A DNA stretch of 11,061 nucleotides, from positions 1-11,061 of the forward strand of contig DATKYV010000045.1 in assembly GCA_035528275.1 (NCBI GenBank), read 5' to 3'. Below, in pieces: positions 1-6,147 of the stretch (within the stretch, counting starts at the first letter, position 1; the number at the start of each line of letters is the position of its first letter). A program made the translations under genes and the position numbers. The stretch is from DATKYV01 sp035528275 (GTDB lineage: Bacteria > Acidobacteriota > Terriglobia > UBA7540). Under the pieces are notes generated by a model. That model did not search any database. It was not told the DNA's origin and was given only the letters and a program-made list of their open reading frames with translations.

Positions 1-151
1 CCTCCCGCAGCTTTACATCGACCCGGTGGAGTGCATCGACTGCGGCGCCTGCGTGCCGGTCTGCCCGGTCTCGGCGATCTTCCCGCTCGACGACCTGCCG
101 GAGAAGTGGAGCAGCTTCACCGAGACCAACGCCGCGTACTACAAGAAGTAG
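1..151 (+). CDS. 4Fe-4S ferredoxin, C-terminal part (5' end outside window)
   Basis: The reading frame is open from position 2 and ends at TAG 149-151, giving the last 49 residues of a protein whose start lies upstream of the window. Visible is the cluster motif CIDCGACVPVCPV, the classic C-x2-C-x2-C-x3-C-P pattern that binds one [4Fe-4S] cluster in bacterial ferredoxins. It is followed by a short tail (FPLDDLPEKWSSFTETNAAYYKK). The tail with Asp-Asp-Leu-Pro and a tryptophan resembles small 7Fe or 2[4Fe-4S] ferredoxins of the FdxA type, but the N-terminal half that would tell whether a second cluster is present is missing. The role would be soluble cytoplasmic electron transfer; the partner is unknown. 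It could also be the C-terminal domain of a larger protein. Confidence 0.85.
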   Translation, partial: LPQLYIDPVECIDCGACVPVCPVSAIFPLDDLPEKWSSFTETNAAYYKK

Positions 152-177
152 TCTCGAAGCCCGCCAGCCTCACCGCG

Positions 178-215
178 CCGGCGCCAGCTCCTGGGCTCCC
201 AGGAGCTGGCGCCGG
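178..215 (+). terminator. Perfect 18-bp inverted repeat downstream of ferredoxin
   Basis: The arms 178-195 and 198-215 are exact reverse complements (CCGGCGCCAGCTCCTGGG and its complement) around a CT centre, so about 15-16 bp can pair with a small loop. It begins 26 bp after the ferredoxin stop. There is no run of T after the stem (the sequence continues ATGTCGCCTCTTCCC), so it is not a textbook intrinsic terminator. It more likely ends the ferredoxin transcript in a U-tract-poor way or protects its 3' end. The pairing is directly visible; the role is inferred. Confidence 0.6.
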
Positions 216-351
216 ATGTCGCCTCTTCCCACCGAACTTCAGCCCCTGGATTGTTCCCCAATCACGGTCCAAGACCGGTAACAACAACCGGGAGAGCTTC
301 CCTGTAACCGATTGATAATATTGAAGATCACTCCAGTTTTCGCCTTTCCGG

Positions 352-380
352 TTGACCACTCTCTCTCCGCCAAGTAGAAT
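352..380 (+). promoter_or_regulatory. Candidate sigma70-type promoter of the lytic transglycosylase gene
   Basis: TTGACC (352-357, 5 of 6 to the -35 consensus) and TAGAAT (375-380, 5 of 6 to the -10 consensus) are separated by exactly 17 bp. Transcription would start near 387 and give a leader of about 60 nt before the GTG start at 449. The rest of 216-448 shows no convincing gene; the small reading frames there lack ribosome binding sites and recognisable protein character. Confidence 0.6.
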
Positions 381-448
381 TCTCGAGCACCTTCTGGTGG
401 AACAGGTGGTGCGGGTGAGTTCAGCGCTCTTGGGATTGGGGGAGGCGC

Positions 449-2233
449 GTGGTACGTTCCAGAGCCCTATTCCTTCTTGTCGCGGCGGCCGCGGTCGTCG
501 GCTGTGGAACGGCTTCGAAGCGGCAGGCTGTCGTCCAGCCCCCTGTGGTGGTGAGCGTACTTGAGCCCTTACCTCTGCAATCCTCAACCCCCCTTCTTCA
601 TTCGCCGTATGCCCCCCTCCCCGACACAACCCTCCTTCTGATCGGCCAGGCGGAGGGGTTCTTCAATGCTGGGAAGCGCCACTACCGTGATGGAGACATG
701 GACCAGGCCCGGGAGGCTTTCGATCGCGCGCTGGCCACTCTCCTCAAGCCCCAGCTGGACGTTCAGGGCGATCATCGGTTGAAGACAGAGTTCGACAAAC
801 TGGTGGAGGATATCCACGGCCTTGAGGTTGAGGCGCTGGGCTGGGACGATGCGCCTGCCACACACGATTATGAGCCTGCGCCCATCGATTCGATTGCCGA
901 CCTCACTTTCCCCGTCGACCCCCGACCCCGCAGGCATGTAGGGGGACCCCTGCCCTTGGTTTCCAACGACTATATCGATGGCGTCCTCGATTACTTCCAG
1001 GGACGCGGGAGGACATACGTCGAGCGGGTTCTCTCCCGGGCGGGGCTCTATGAACCCATCATCTCTGAGGCGCTGCGGCGGGAAGGGCTGCCTCAGGACC
1101 TCATCTACATGGCGGGGGCCGAGAGTGGGTTCAATCCGTTTGCGCTTTCCCGGAAGGGCGCGAAGGGCATCTGGCAATTGATGCTGCCTCGCGCCCGGGA
1201 GTACGGTCTGAAGAAGGACCGCTGGGTGGACGAGCGCGAAGACCCTGAGAAATCAACTCAGGCGGCGGTTCGGCACTTGAAGGACCTCTATCAGGAGTTC
1301 GGGGACTGGTACTTGGCCATGGCGGCGTACAACTGCGGCCCGGCGAACGTCAAGCGCGCGATTGAGAAGACGGGCTACGCGGACTTCTGGGTCCTGCGCG
1401 ACCTTCAAGCGTTGCCGACGGAAACGCAAAACTATGTGCCGATCATCCTGGCCACTGCCCAGATCGCCCGCGACCCCAAAGCCTATGGCTTTGAAATCGA
1501 GCCTTCTTTGCCCCTCGCGACTGACCAGGTTGTGGTCGGAGCCCCCGCTCACCTCCGTCTTGTAGCGCAGCTCATCGGCCGCCCTGTTGAAGAACTGGTC
1601 CAATTGAATCCGGGGCTGCTTCGATGGTCCACTCCACCCAACGACCCGGAGTACATCCTGAACTTGCCCGCCGGGACCAAGGAGAAGTTCGAGGAGGGGA
1701 TTGCCCGGATTCCGCCCGACAAACGGTTGTGGTGGCGAGCCCACAAAGTTGAGGAGGGCGAGACCGTTTCGGGCATCGCGTCGAAATACCGGGTCTCGAG
1801 TCCGGCGATCAGGCAAGCCAACCAACAGGAGAATGGCGCTGCCATCGAAGCAGGGTCGCTACTAATTCTCCCGCTGGCGCCGGGAACCGAGGCCGCTATC
1901 GATGGAGGCGGGGCGTCGGGGCCGCGCCGCATGATTCAGTATCGAATCCGGCGTGGTGACACGCTCGGAGGTATCGCGGCCCGTTTCGACGTCACTCCCA
2001 ATCAGATTCGCCAGTGGAACCGCATAAGGGGTTCGCGAATCATCGCCGGAAAAACACTCAAGCTCTACGTCCCCGTCGGCCCCAGCCGCACCGCGCGAAC
2101 CAGCCGGTCGCGGCGAAAGACCTCGCCGGCAGTTGGAACGAGGTCGACGGCAAAGAAGGATGCAGCGAGCTCCGAAGCGGCGCGCATCGCAACCCCTCCC
2201 ACAACCTCCGCCGCCGGCAGCCCGGCACGCTGA
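449..2233 (+). CDS. mltD: Membrane-bound lytic murein transglycosylase D-like lipoprotein with two LysM domains
   Basis: The protein has 594 residues. The N-terminus is a lipoprotein signal: two arginines, a hydrophobic stretch and the lipobox VVGC, so Cys19 would be lipidated and the mature enzyme anchored in the envelope. A transglycosylase SLT (Slt70/MltD-type) domain lies at about 195-345: AGAESGFNP contains the predicted catalytic Glu225, GIWQLM follows, and AYNCG lies at 293-297. Two LysM peptidoglycan-binding modules follow at about 430-477 and 495-543, then a Ser/Thr/Ala/Arg-rich tail. This is the MltD architecture: the enzyme cleaves the MurNAc-GlcNAc bond and forms 1,6-anhydroMurNAc. 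The start is GTG at 449 behind GGAGG (441-445); the 3-nt spacing is short, but no other start keeps the signal peptide. Residues 20-160, ahead of the SLT domain, are less recognisable and include a short TPR-like stretch (FFNAGKRHYRDGDMDQAREAF). Confidence 0.93.
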   Translation: MVRSRALFLLVAAAAVVGCGTASKRQAVVQPPVVVSVLEPLPLQSSTPLLHSPYAPLPDTTLLLIGQAEGFFNAGKRHYRDGDMDQAREAFDRALATLLKPQLDVQGDHRLKTEFDKLVEDIHGLEVEALGWDDAPATHDYEPAPIDSIADLTFPVDPRPRRHVGGPLPLVSNDYIDGVLDYFQGRGRTYVERVLSRAGLYEPIISEALRREGLPQDLIYMAGAESGFNPFALSRKGAKGIWQLMLPRAREYGLKKDRWVDEREDPEKSTQAAVRHLKDLYQEFGDWYLAMAAYNCGPANVKRAIEKTGYADFWVLRDLQALPTETQNYVPIILATAQIARDPKAYGFEIEPSLPLATDQVVVGAPAHLRLVAQLIGRPVEELVQLNPGLLRWSTPPNDPEYILNLPAGTKEKFEEGIARIPPDKRLWWRAHKVEEGETVSGIASKYRVSSPAIRQANQQENGAAIEAGSLLILPLAPGTEAAIDGGGASGPRRMIQYRIRRGDTLGGIAARFDVTPNQIRQWNRIRGSRIIAGKTLKLYVPVGPSRTARTSRSRRKTSPAVGTRSTAKKDAASSEAARIATPPTTSAAGSPAR

Positions 2234-2269
2234 AGGCCCCGGCAGACCCCCCAGACTTTCAACTACCGC

Positions 2270-2296
2270 TTGACAGGGATAATCCTGTGGTATAGA
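2270..2296 (+). promoter_or_regulatory. Candidate promoter upstream of the charged lysine-rich protein
   Basis: A perfect TTGACA (2270-2275) is followed 15 bp later by TATAGA (2291-2296), preceded by TG at 2288-2289 (extended -10 form). With TAGATG at 2293-2298 as the -10 the spacing would be 17 bp but the match poorer. It lies 37 bp after the transglycosylase stop and would give a leader of about 95 nt. Confidence 0.5.
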
Positions 2297-2396
2297 TGTC
2301 GCACCAGGAGCGAATTGCGGGTGGGGCCTCGGTTGACTTCGAGGATCAGTTTCAGGGAAGAGAGAGGCTTGATGGCTCACTTAGGAGGAGGGACGC

Positions 2397-2801
2397 ATGG
2401 CATTAGATGATGATGACCGGGGCGACGAAATGGAGGATTACGGAGAGGAACTCTCCTCTGACTACCGCGAAGAGGAAGAGGGAGCCGGCGAGGAGGGTGA
2501 GGAGTTGGAAGAGGAAGTCTCCTACGAGGCGGAGGAAAGGGTCGTGAAGGTGACGCCTCCAGCCTCTGCGAAAGTTCCGGCGGTTGCCCCGAAACCTGTG
2601 AAAATGCCCGCTGCGCCAGCGCCGAAGCCGGCACCAAGTCTGAAGAAAGCCAAGCCCAAGAAGCGCGCGGCGAAGCCGGCACCGAGGAAGGCCACGAAGA
2701 CCAAGAAGAAGGCCCGAAAACCCAAGAAGGCGAAAAAGACCAAGAAAGCGAAGAAAGCCAAGAAGCGGACCGCGAAGAAGAAGGCCCGGCGGCGGCGCTA
2801 G
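2397..2801 (+). CDS. Charge-segregated small protein: acidic N-terminus, histone-H1-like lysine-rich C-terminus
   Basis: The protein has 134 residues of low complexity. Residues 1-46 are strongly acidic (runs of Asp/Glu such as EEEEGAGEEGEELEEE). A Pro/Ala/Val/Lys linker spans roughly 50-80. Residues from about 82 to the end are almost only Lys, Ala, Arg and Pro, with repeats of the KKAKK/AKKTKK type and a final RRRR. The start is firm: ATG 2397 has AGGAGG at 2383-2388 with an 8-nt spacer. The basic half resembles eukaryotic histone H1 tails and bacterial H1-like proteins, and by analogy may bind DNA or RNA. The acidic head is not part of that family and could mask or compete with nucleic acid binding. 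No globular domain is visible. Gene existence is well supported; function is inference from composition. Confidence 0.8.
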   Translation: MALDDDDRGDEMEDYGEELSSDYREEEEGAGEEGEELEEEVSYEAEERVVKVTPPASAKVPAVAPKPVKMPAAPAPKPAPSLKKAKPKKRAAKPAPRKATKTKKKARKPKKAKKTKKAKKAKKRTAKKKARRRR

Positions 2802-2861
2802 ATCACCTCTCACAACGCGCCCTGAAGGCATGGGCCGGAACGTCGAATTCCCATCTGCCGA

Positions 2862-2893
2862 TCAGGTTGGGGGGAGGAATAATCCAAACCTGA
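2862..2893. promoter_or_regulatory. Imperfect inverted repeat upstream of the HipA-like gene, possible operator
   Basis: TCAGGTTGG (2862-2870) and CCAAACCTGA (2884-2893) pair with one bulged base. They lie 24 bp before the ATG at 2917 of the kinase gene, around a purine-rich core (GGGGAGGAATAAT). The position would suit an operator for an autoregulated toxin-antitoxin-like unit or a leader hairpin. No DNA-binding protein is encoded next to it, so this is tentative. Confidence 0.25.
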
Positions 2894-2916
2894 CAGGGGT
2901 GTAGGGTGCCCAGCGA

Positions 2917-3816
2917 ATGGCACCCCGTCGGCGCCAAGGAACCTCCGGGGCAGGAAGGGCGGCACTGGCTGAGGCGATGCGCACGGCGCCACAAGCGACA
3001 ACCCATACGCCCATTCTGCGCGCCGTGGAGTTCATCCGGCGGATGCGCGGAGGCTCGCAGCCTCATCTGCTGAGATGCGAAGACGGCGAGAACTACGTCG
3101 TCAAGTTCCGCAACAATCCCCAGCATGCGCGGATTCTCGCCAACGAAATGTTGGCGGGCCGCTTGGCGCAGTTGATCGGCCTGCCTGTAGCCGACCCGGC
3201 GTTTGTGGAAGTCTCGCCTAACCTGATCGCGGGAAATCCCGGCCTCGAATTCGAAATCGGAGTCCGTCGCGAGCCGTGCGTACCCGGCCTGCATTTCGGC
3301 TCGCGCTTTCCGGGTGACCCGAATGAGACCCTGGTAGTGGATTTCTTGCCGGACCGGTTGCTTCGCCGCGTCCGGAACCTCGCACCGGTATTCCTGGGAG
3401 CACTGGTTTTTGACAAATGGACGTGCAACTGTGACGGCCGCCAGATGATTTTCTATCGCGGAGTCGACCAGGAAGGGACCGCATATTCCGTGGCGCTCAT
3501 CGACCACGGGTTCTGCTTCAACGATGGGGAATGGAGTTTTCCTGACAACCCCATCCGCAGCCTGTATCCCCGCCGCCTGGTTTACGAGAGCGTGCGCGGG
3601 CTTGGGTCTTTCGAACCTTCTCTTTCGACGATTGAAAACCTGGAATTGCCCCGTCTCGAAGCATGCGCTGGGGATATTCCTTCCGAATGGTGCGGCGACG
3701 ACCCGGACCAGCTCGCCCGGCTTATTGAGCGGCTCTATGAGCGGCGGAGGCGAGTCCGACAGGCGCTGGTTGATGCCAAGAACAGCTCTTTGCGGCCGTT
3801 TGCGAACTGGGATTGA
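2917..3816 (+). CDS. HipA-like kinase (HipA_2-type family)
   Basis: The protein has 299 residues. The fold is a HipA/PI3K-like kinase: a glycine-rich turn RGGSQPHLL (about 44-52), a putative ATP-binding lysine in YVVKFRNN (Lys63), the catalytic segment VFDKWTCNCDGRQ (Asp166, Asn171, Asp173) and a DFG-like metal site ALIDHGFCF (Asp196). It lacks the N-terminal subdomain of classical HipA and matches the shorter HipA_2-type proteins, which I recall as frequently neighbouring a DUF3037 gene, as here. Some of these kinases phosphorylate translation factors or tRNA synthetases; the target here is unknown. The usual metal-binding Asn after the catalytic Asp is not obvious (GRQMIF follows). The start is uncertain: ATG 2917 has only weak GGGTG-like sequence upstream, and ATG 2977 (residue 21) is an alternative that keeps the whole kinase core. 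The stop is 33 nt before the likely start of the next gene, so the two are probably cotranscribed. Confidence 0.85.
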   Translation: MAPRRRQGTSGAGRAALAEAMRTAPQATTHTPILRAVEFIRRMRGGSQPHLLRCEDGENYVVKFRNNPQHARILANEMLAGRLAQLIGLPVADPAFVEVSPNLIAGNPGLEFEIGVRREPCVPGLHFGSRFPGDPNETLVVDFLPDRLLRRVRNLAPVFLGALVFDKWTCNCDGRQMIFYRGVDQEGTAYSVALIDHGFCFNDGEWSFPDNPIRSLYPRRLVYESVRGLGSFEPSLSTIENLELPRLEACAGDIPSEWCGDDPDQLARLIERLYERRRRVRQALVDAKNSSLRPFANWD

Positions 3817-3849
3817 TCTCGGTCGCGTTGACCAGTGAGGATGGAAGAC

Positions 3850-4665
3850 ATGGACGAAGGAAGCAAACTGAAACAGTGCTCTTTCTTCCTGATACGGTAT
3901 GTTCCCAATCTGGTACGAGACGAGGCGCTGAATATCGGCCTGTTTCTTTATAGTCCAGAGGAAAGATATCTCGGCTGCCTGGTGACCGACGACTTTCGGC
4001 GCATCAAACAATTTCACCCCAAGGCCGACCTGGAATTCCTGCGCGAACTCGAGCAGGATTTTGCCCAGCAGATCGACGAGCGCGGTGAAGACCTGGAGGC
4101 TTACATCCGCGAACTGCAGGAGTCGTTCTCAAACCTCATCCAGCTTACGGTGCCGCGCACCTGCCTGCTCGGCGATCCGCAGGCGGAAATCCAGAGCATG
4201 TTTGACCGGTATGTCGGATCCCGGTTGAGTGGTCCGCCGCCGGAAGATACAAGGCTGCGCATCAAGCAGCGGCTCACCGCCGCTTTGGCGCGCGCCGGGG
4301 TCTGGGAGCGACTGGAAAAGCGAATCCCCGCAGCACAATGGACCAAGAAGGGCGACCCGTTCACCTTCGATTACGCTTATAAACCGCTCGTCGTCGAGGG
4401 CAAGCCCAACGGCCACATCAAGCTCGTCCACTCGCTCTCTTTGCGGCGCGATGCGGGGCTTGCCAAAGAGCTCGCCTATACGATCGACCGGGTCAGGGAG
4501 AAAGAACCCGCTGATTTGACCGCCGTGGTCGCCGCCCTGGCCGCTCCCGATGACGAGGTGGCGCGAGCCTCCCAGGGAATCCTGGAAGAACGACGCATCA
4601 GTCTCCAGCCCCTTTCCAGCATTGACGAATACGCGCTTTCCGTGCGCCGCGAGTTGGCCCTGTAG
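3850..4665 (+). CDS. DUF3037 domain protein paired with HipA-like kinase
   Basis: From ATG 3850 the protein has 271 residues. The first ~115 match the character of DUF3037: an N-terminal strand FFLIRYVPNLVRDEALNIG, the segment LFLYSPEERYLGCLVTDDF and an acidic helix ending in IRELQESFSNLIQ. The remaining ~140 residues form a second region (FTFDYAYKP, GHIKLVHSLSL, AKELAYTIDRVRE) of mixed alpha/beta character that many shorter DUF3037 proteins lack. Three in-frame starts exist: GTG 3835, ATG 3841 and ATG 3850. GAGG at 3837-3840 lies 9 nt before 3850 and too close to the other two, so 3850 is preferred. No catalytic motif is recognised. By context it may be the partner, regulator or substrate of the upstream kinase. 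Family assignment is from pattern recognition. Confidence 0.82.
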   Translation: MDEGSKLKQCSFFLIRYVPNLVRDEALNIGLFLYSPEERYLGCLVTDDFRRIKQFHPKADLEFLRELEQDFAQQIDERGEDLEAYIRELQESFSNLIQLTVPRTCLLGDPQAEIQSMFDRYVGSRLSGPPPEDTRLRIKQRLTAALARAGVWERLEKRIPAAQWTKKGDPFTFDYAYKPLVVEGKPNGHIKLVHSLSLRRDAGLAKELAYTIDRVREKEPADLTAVVAALAAPDDEVARASQGILEERRISLQPLSSIDEYALSVRRELAL

Positions 4666-4753
4666 ATCCCAAAGGTTGGACCCGGTTCCGCGTTTTGAGC
4701 TCTGCGCGTGGGCTGTCGAGTAAAACACCACAAGCGAGGCAGGCAGCGATCCG

Positions 4754-4996
4754 GTGACCCTGACGCTTAAAGTCGAATGCTATTCCGGCTACCGAGCTGA
4801 CGAGCGGCCCATGCGCTTTACGATGGGGTCGCCGCCGGGGCGGACCCTGGAAGTCAAGGAAGTTGTTGACCAATGGTACGGCGTGGGCTATCGCTGCTTC
4901 AAAGTCCGGGCCGACGACGATAACCTCTACATCCTCCGGCACCAGGAGAGCGAGGACATGTGGACGCTTGACGCCTTCCGCCAGAATTCCCGTTAG
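4754..4996 (+). CDS. Small conserved-looking protein of unknown function (80 residues)
   Basis: The GTG start gives 80 residues: a beta-rich protein opening with LTLKVECYSGYRADERP, then LEVKEVVDQWYGVGYRCFKVRADDDNLYILRHQ and WTLDAF. The pattern (two basic strands, E-V-V-D-x-W, F-K-V, Y-I-L-R) resembles the many 70-90-residue proteins in environmental bacteria that carry a DUF6504-like strand arrangement, but I cannot assign a family with certainty. Ribosome binding is weak (AGGCAG at 4741-4746, 7 nt upstream). ATG 4811 would remove the first strand and is less likely. It lies 88 bp after the DUF3037 gene and may belong to that transcript. No signal peptide or membrane segment is seen. Confidence 0.65.
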   Translation: MTLTLKVECYSGYRADERPMRFTMGSPPGRTLEVKEVVDQWYGVGYRCFKVRADDDNLYILRHQESEDMWTLDAFRQNSR

Positions 4997-5035
4997 TCCC
5001 TTCTTTCCACTTCCACTCGCCGCCATCTCACCTCC

Positions 5036-5064
5036 ATGACAATCTTGCGGAGAAGTGGTTAAAT
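5036..5064 (+). promoter_or_regulatory. Candidate promoter of the GGDHCC membrane protein gene
   Basis: ATGACA (5036-5041, 5 of 6 to -35) and TTAAAT (5059-5064, 4 of 6 to -10) are spaced by 17 bp. They lie in the 131-bp gap before ATG 5128 and in a locally AT-richer stretch. A 20-codon reading frame (5079-5141) lies in the predicted leader but has no clear ribosome site. Confidence 0.35.
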
Positions 5065-5127
5065 AGAAGTGTGGACTTATGATGGACTACGTTGTGCGCG
5101 TCGGCGTGCTGGGATCTTCAGGGGATC

Positions 5128-6090
5128 ATGCAAAAGGGTGAGAATGTCATTTCAATTGCGCTGGCCGGAGTTCTTGTTCTTGCGACGGTTGCGGTCCACC
5201 GCCGATGGCAGCTCAGCAGCCTGAAAGAATTGGCTGTTTCGGCCGAGGAATTCATCCTCAATACCACCGGCCTTCGGGGGCAAATCCCGGAGATCGCAGG
5301 CTATGCGCAGGTCAAGAAGTTTGAGCTCGACCGCTACCGGGCCGCCCTCTACCGTGCCAGCCCCGCGCCGTTGATCTTTGCCCCCGGGTTGTTCGTCGTC
5401 TACGGCCGCGACGACAAGCCGGTCTACAAGCTGGAGACACTGGAGGGTTCCAAGGAGTCTTGGACGGTCCTTTACGATTTTGTGGCGATGAGCGATTCAA
5501 GGGTTCGCCGCCGCAAACGGCCGGTCTACACGTTCCCATTGACCGGCACCAAAGTCCTGTACGCCCTCGTGGGGCAGTACTCGGGTGGAGACCACTGCTG
5601 CACATCGGTAACCGTGCTCGAACTCGGGGATAGAGTCACCGCGGTGGGCCGCATCGGCCGCCTTGATGGATTGCCCTTTGAGGGGTTGGAACTCCAAAAA
5701 GTGGATCAGGATCCCGCCTGGGAGTTTGTCGCCCATCGGCCCTACAGGACGATCTGCGGAACGCACGAGGACGCCGCGGACGTTCCGGCTGTCTACGATT
5801 ATGTGGATGGCCAGTACAGCGACCACACGCTCCTTCACGTCAGTTACCTCCAGGATGTCCTGCGAGAAAACCTGGCAAAATGGTCGAAGGAGAAGGAGCG
5901 GACGATGCGGCTCTTGCAGACGCTTTCCTTGGAGTACGCGGTGCTGGGCCAGCGCGAGCAGGCGAAACGGTTCTTCGCCATGAACCTGACGCCCCTGGTT
6001 CCGGACTTGGGCAAGACGGGCGTCGACCCCAATGCCTGCATCGAAGACGTGGAAATCCTGGTGGATAAGATTGCCGCTGTGGTGAATTAG
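5128..6090 (+). CDS. Membrane-anchored protein of unknown function with GGDHCC motif
   Basis: From ATG 5128 the protein has 320 residues. AGGGG at 5120-5124 precedes this ATG with a short spacer; an upstream TTG (5092) only adds a non-conserved-looking stretch ahead of the membrane helix. Residues 7-24 (ISIALAGVLVLATVAV) form one transmembrane segment or uncleaved signal anchor, followed by basic residues HRRW. The central part is beta-rich with FAPGLFVVYGRDDKPVYKL and the distinctive LVGQYSGGDHCCTSVTVLEL; the adjacent cysteines are residues 157-158. The C-terminal ~90 residues are helical (VLRENLAKWSKEKERTM, YAVLGQREQAKRFFAMNL), TPR-like. The CC pair in an exported domain could form a vicinal disulfide or bind metal; this is inference. 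I do not recognise a named family. It converges with the E2 gene downstream. Confidence 0.75.
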   Translation: MQKGENVISIALAGVLVLATVAVHRRWQLSSLKELAVSAEEFILNTTGLRGQIPEIAGYAQVKKFELDRYRAALYRASPAPLIFAPGLFVVYGRDDKPVYKLETLEGSKESWTVLYDFVAMSDSRVRRRKRPVYTFPLTGTKVLYALVGQYSGGDHCCTSVTVLELGDRVTAVGRIGRLDGLPFEGLELQKVDQDPAWEFVAHRPYRTICGTHEDAADVPAVYDYVDGQYSDHTLLHVSYLQDVLRENLAKWSKEKERTMRLLQTLSLEYAVLGQREQAKRFFAMNLTPLVPDLGKTGVDPNACIEDVEILVDKIAAVVN

Positions 6091-6102
6091 CTTGTGGGTC
6101 GT

Positions 6103-6132
6103 CCGGCAGTCCGGCGCGGGAGGGAGTGCCGG
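6103..6132. terminator. Weak inverted repeat between convergent genes
   Basis: CCGGCA (6103-6108) and TGCCGG (6127-6132) are complementary across an 18-nt loop in the 57-bp gap between the stop at 6090 and the convergent E2 stop at 6148. Short T-rich sequence (CCTTTCGC) follows on the + strand. A terminator is expected here for two converging units, but the stem is short. Confidence 0.25.
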
Positions 6133-6147
6133 CCTTTCGCTAATCCT

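Noticed and set aside
31..315. 94-codon + strand frame overlapping the ferredoxin end
   Set aside because: It overlaps the ferredoxin frame, reads through the 178-215 palindrome, and its composition is typical of out-of-frame GC-rich DNA.
117..629. 170-codon - strand frame across the ferredoxin/mltD gap
   Set aside because: Low-complexity Arg/Pro/Gly composition, crosses the palindrome and the antisense of the lipoprotein signal; no start signal.
2803..4017. 404-codon open frame on the - strand opposite the HipA-like gene
   Set aside because: It is the antisense of the kinase gene in GC-rich DNA, has no domain-like pattern and no ribosome site; the + strand frame has clear kinase motifs.
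5079..5141. 20-codon leader-peptide-like frame (MMDYVVRVGVLG...) overlapping the start of the 5128 gene
   Set aside because: No ribosome binding site, no codon run typical of attenuation and no adjacent terminator/antiterminator hairpins.
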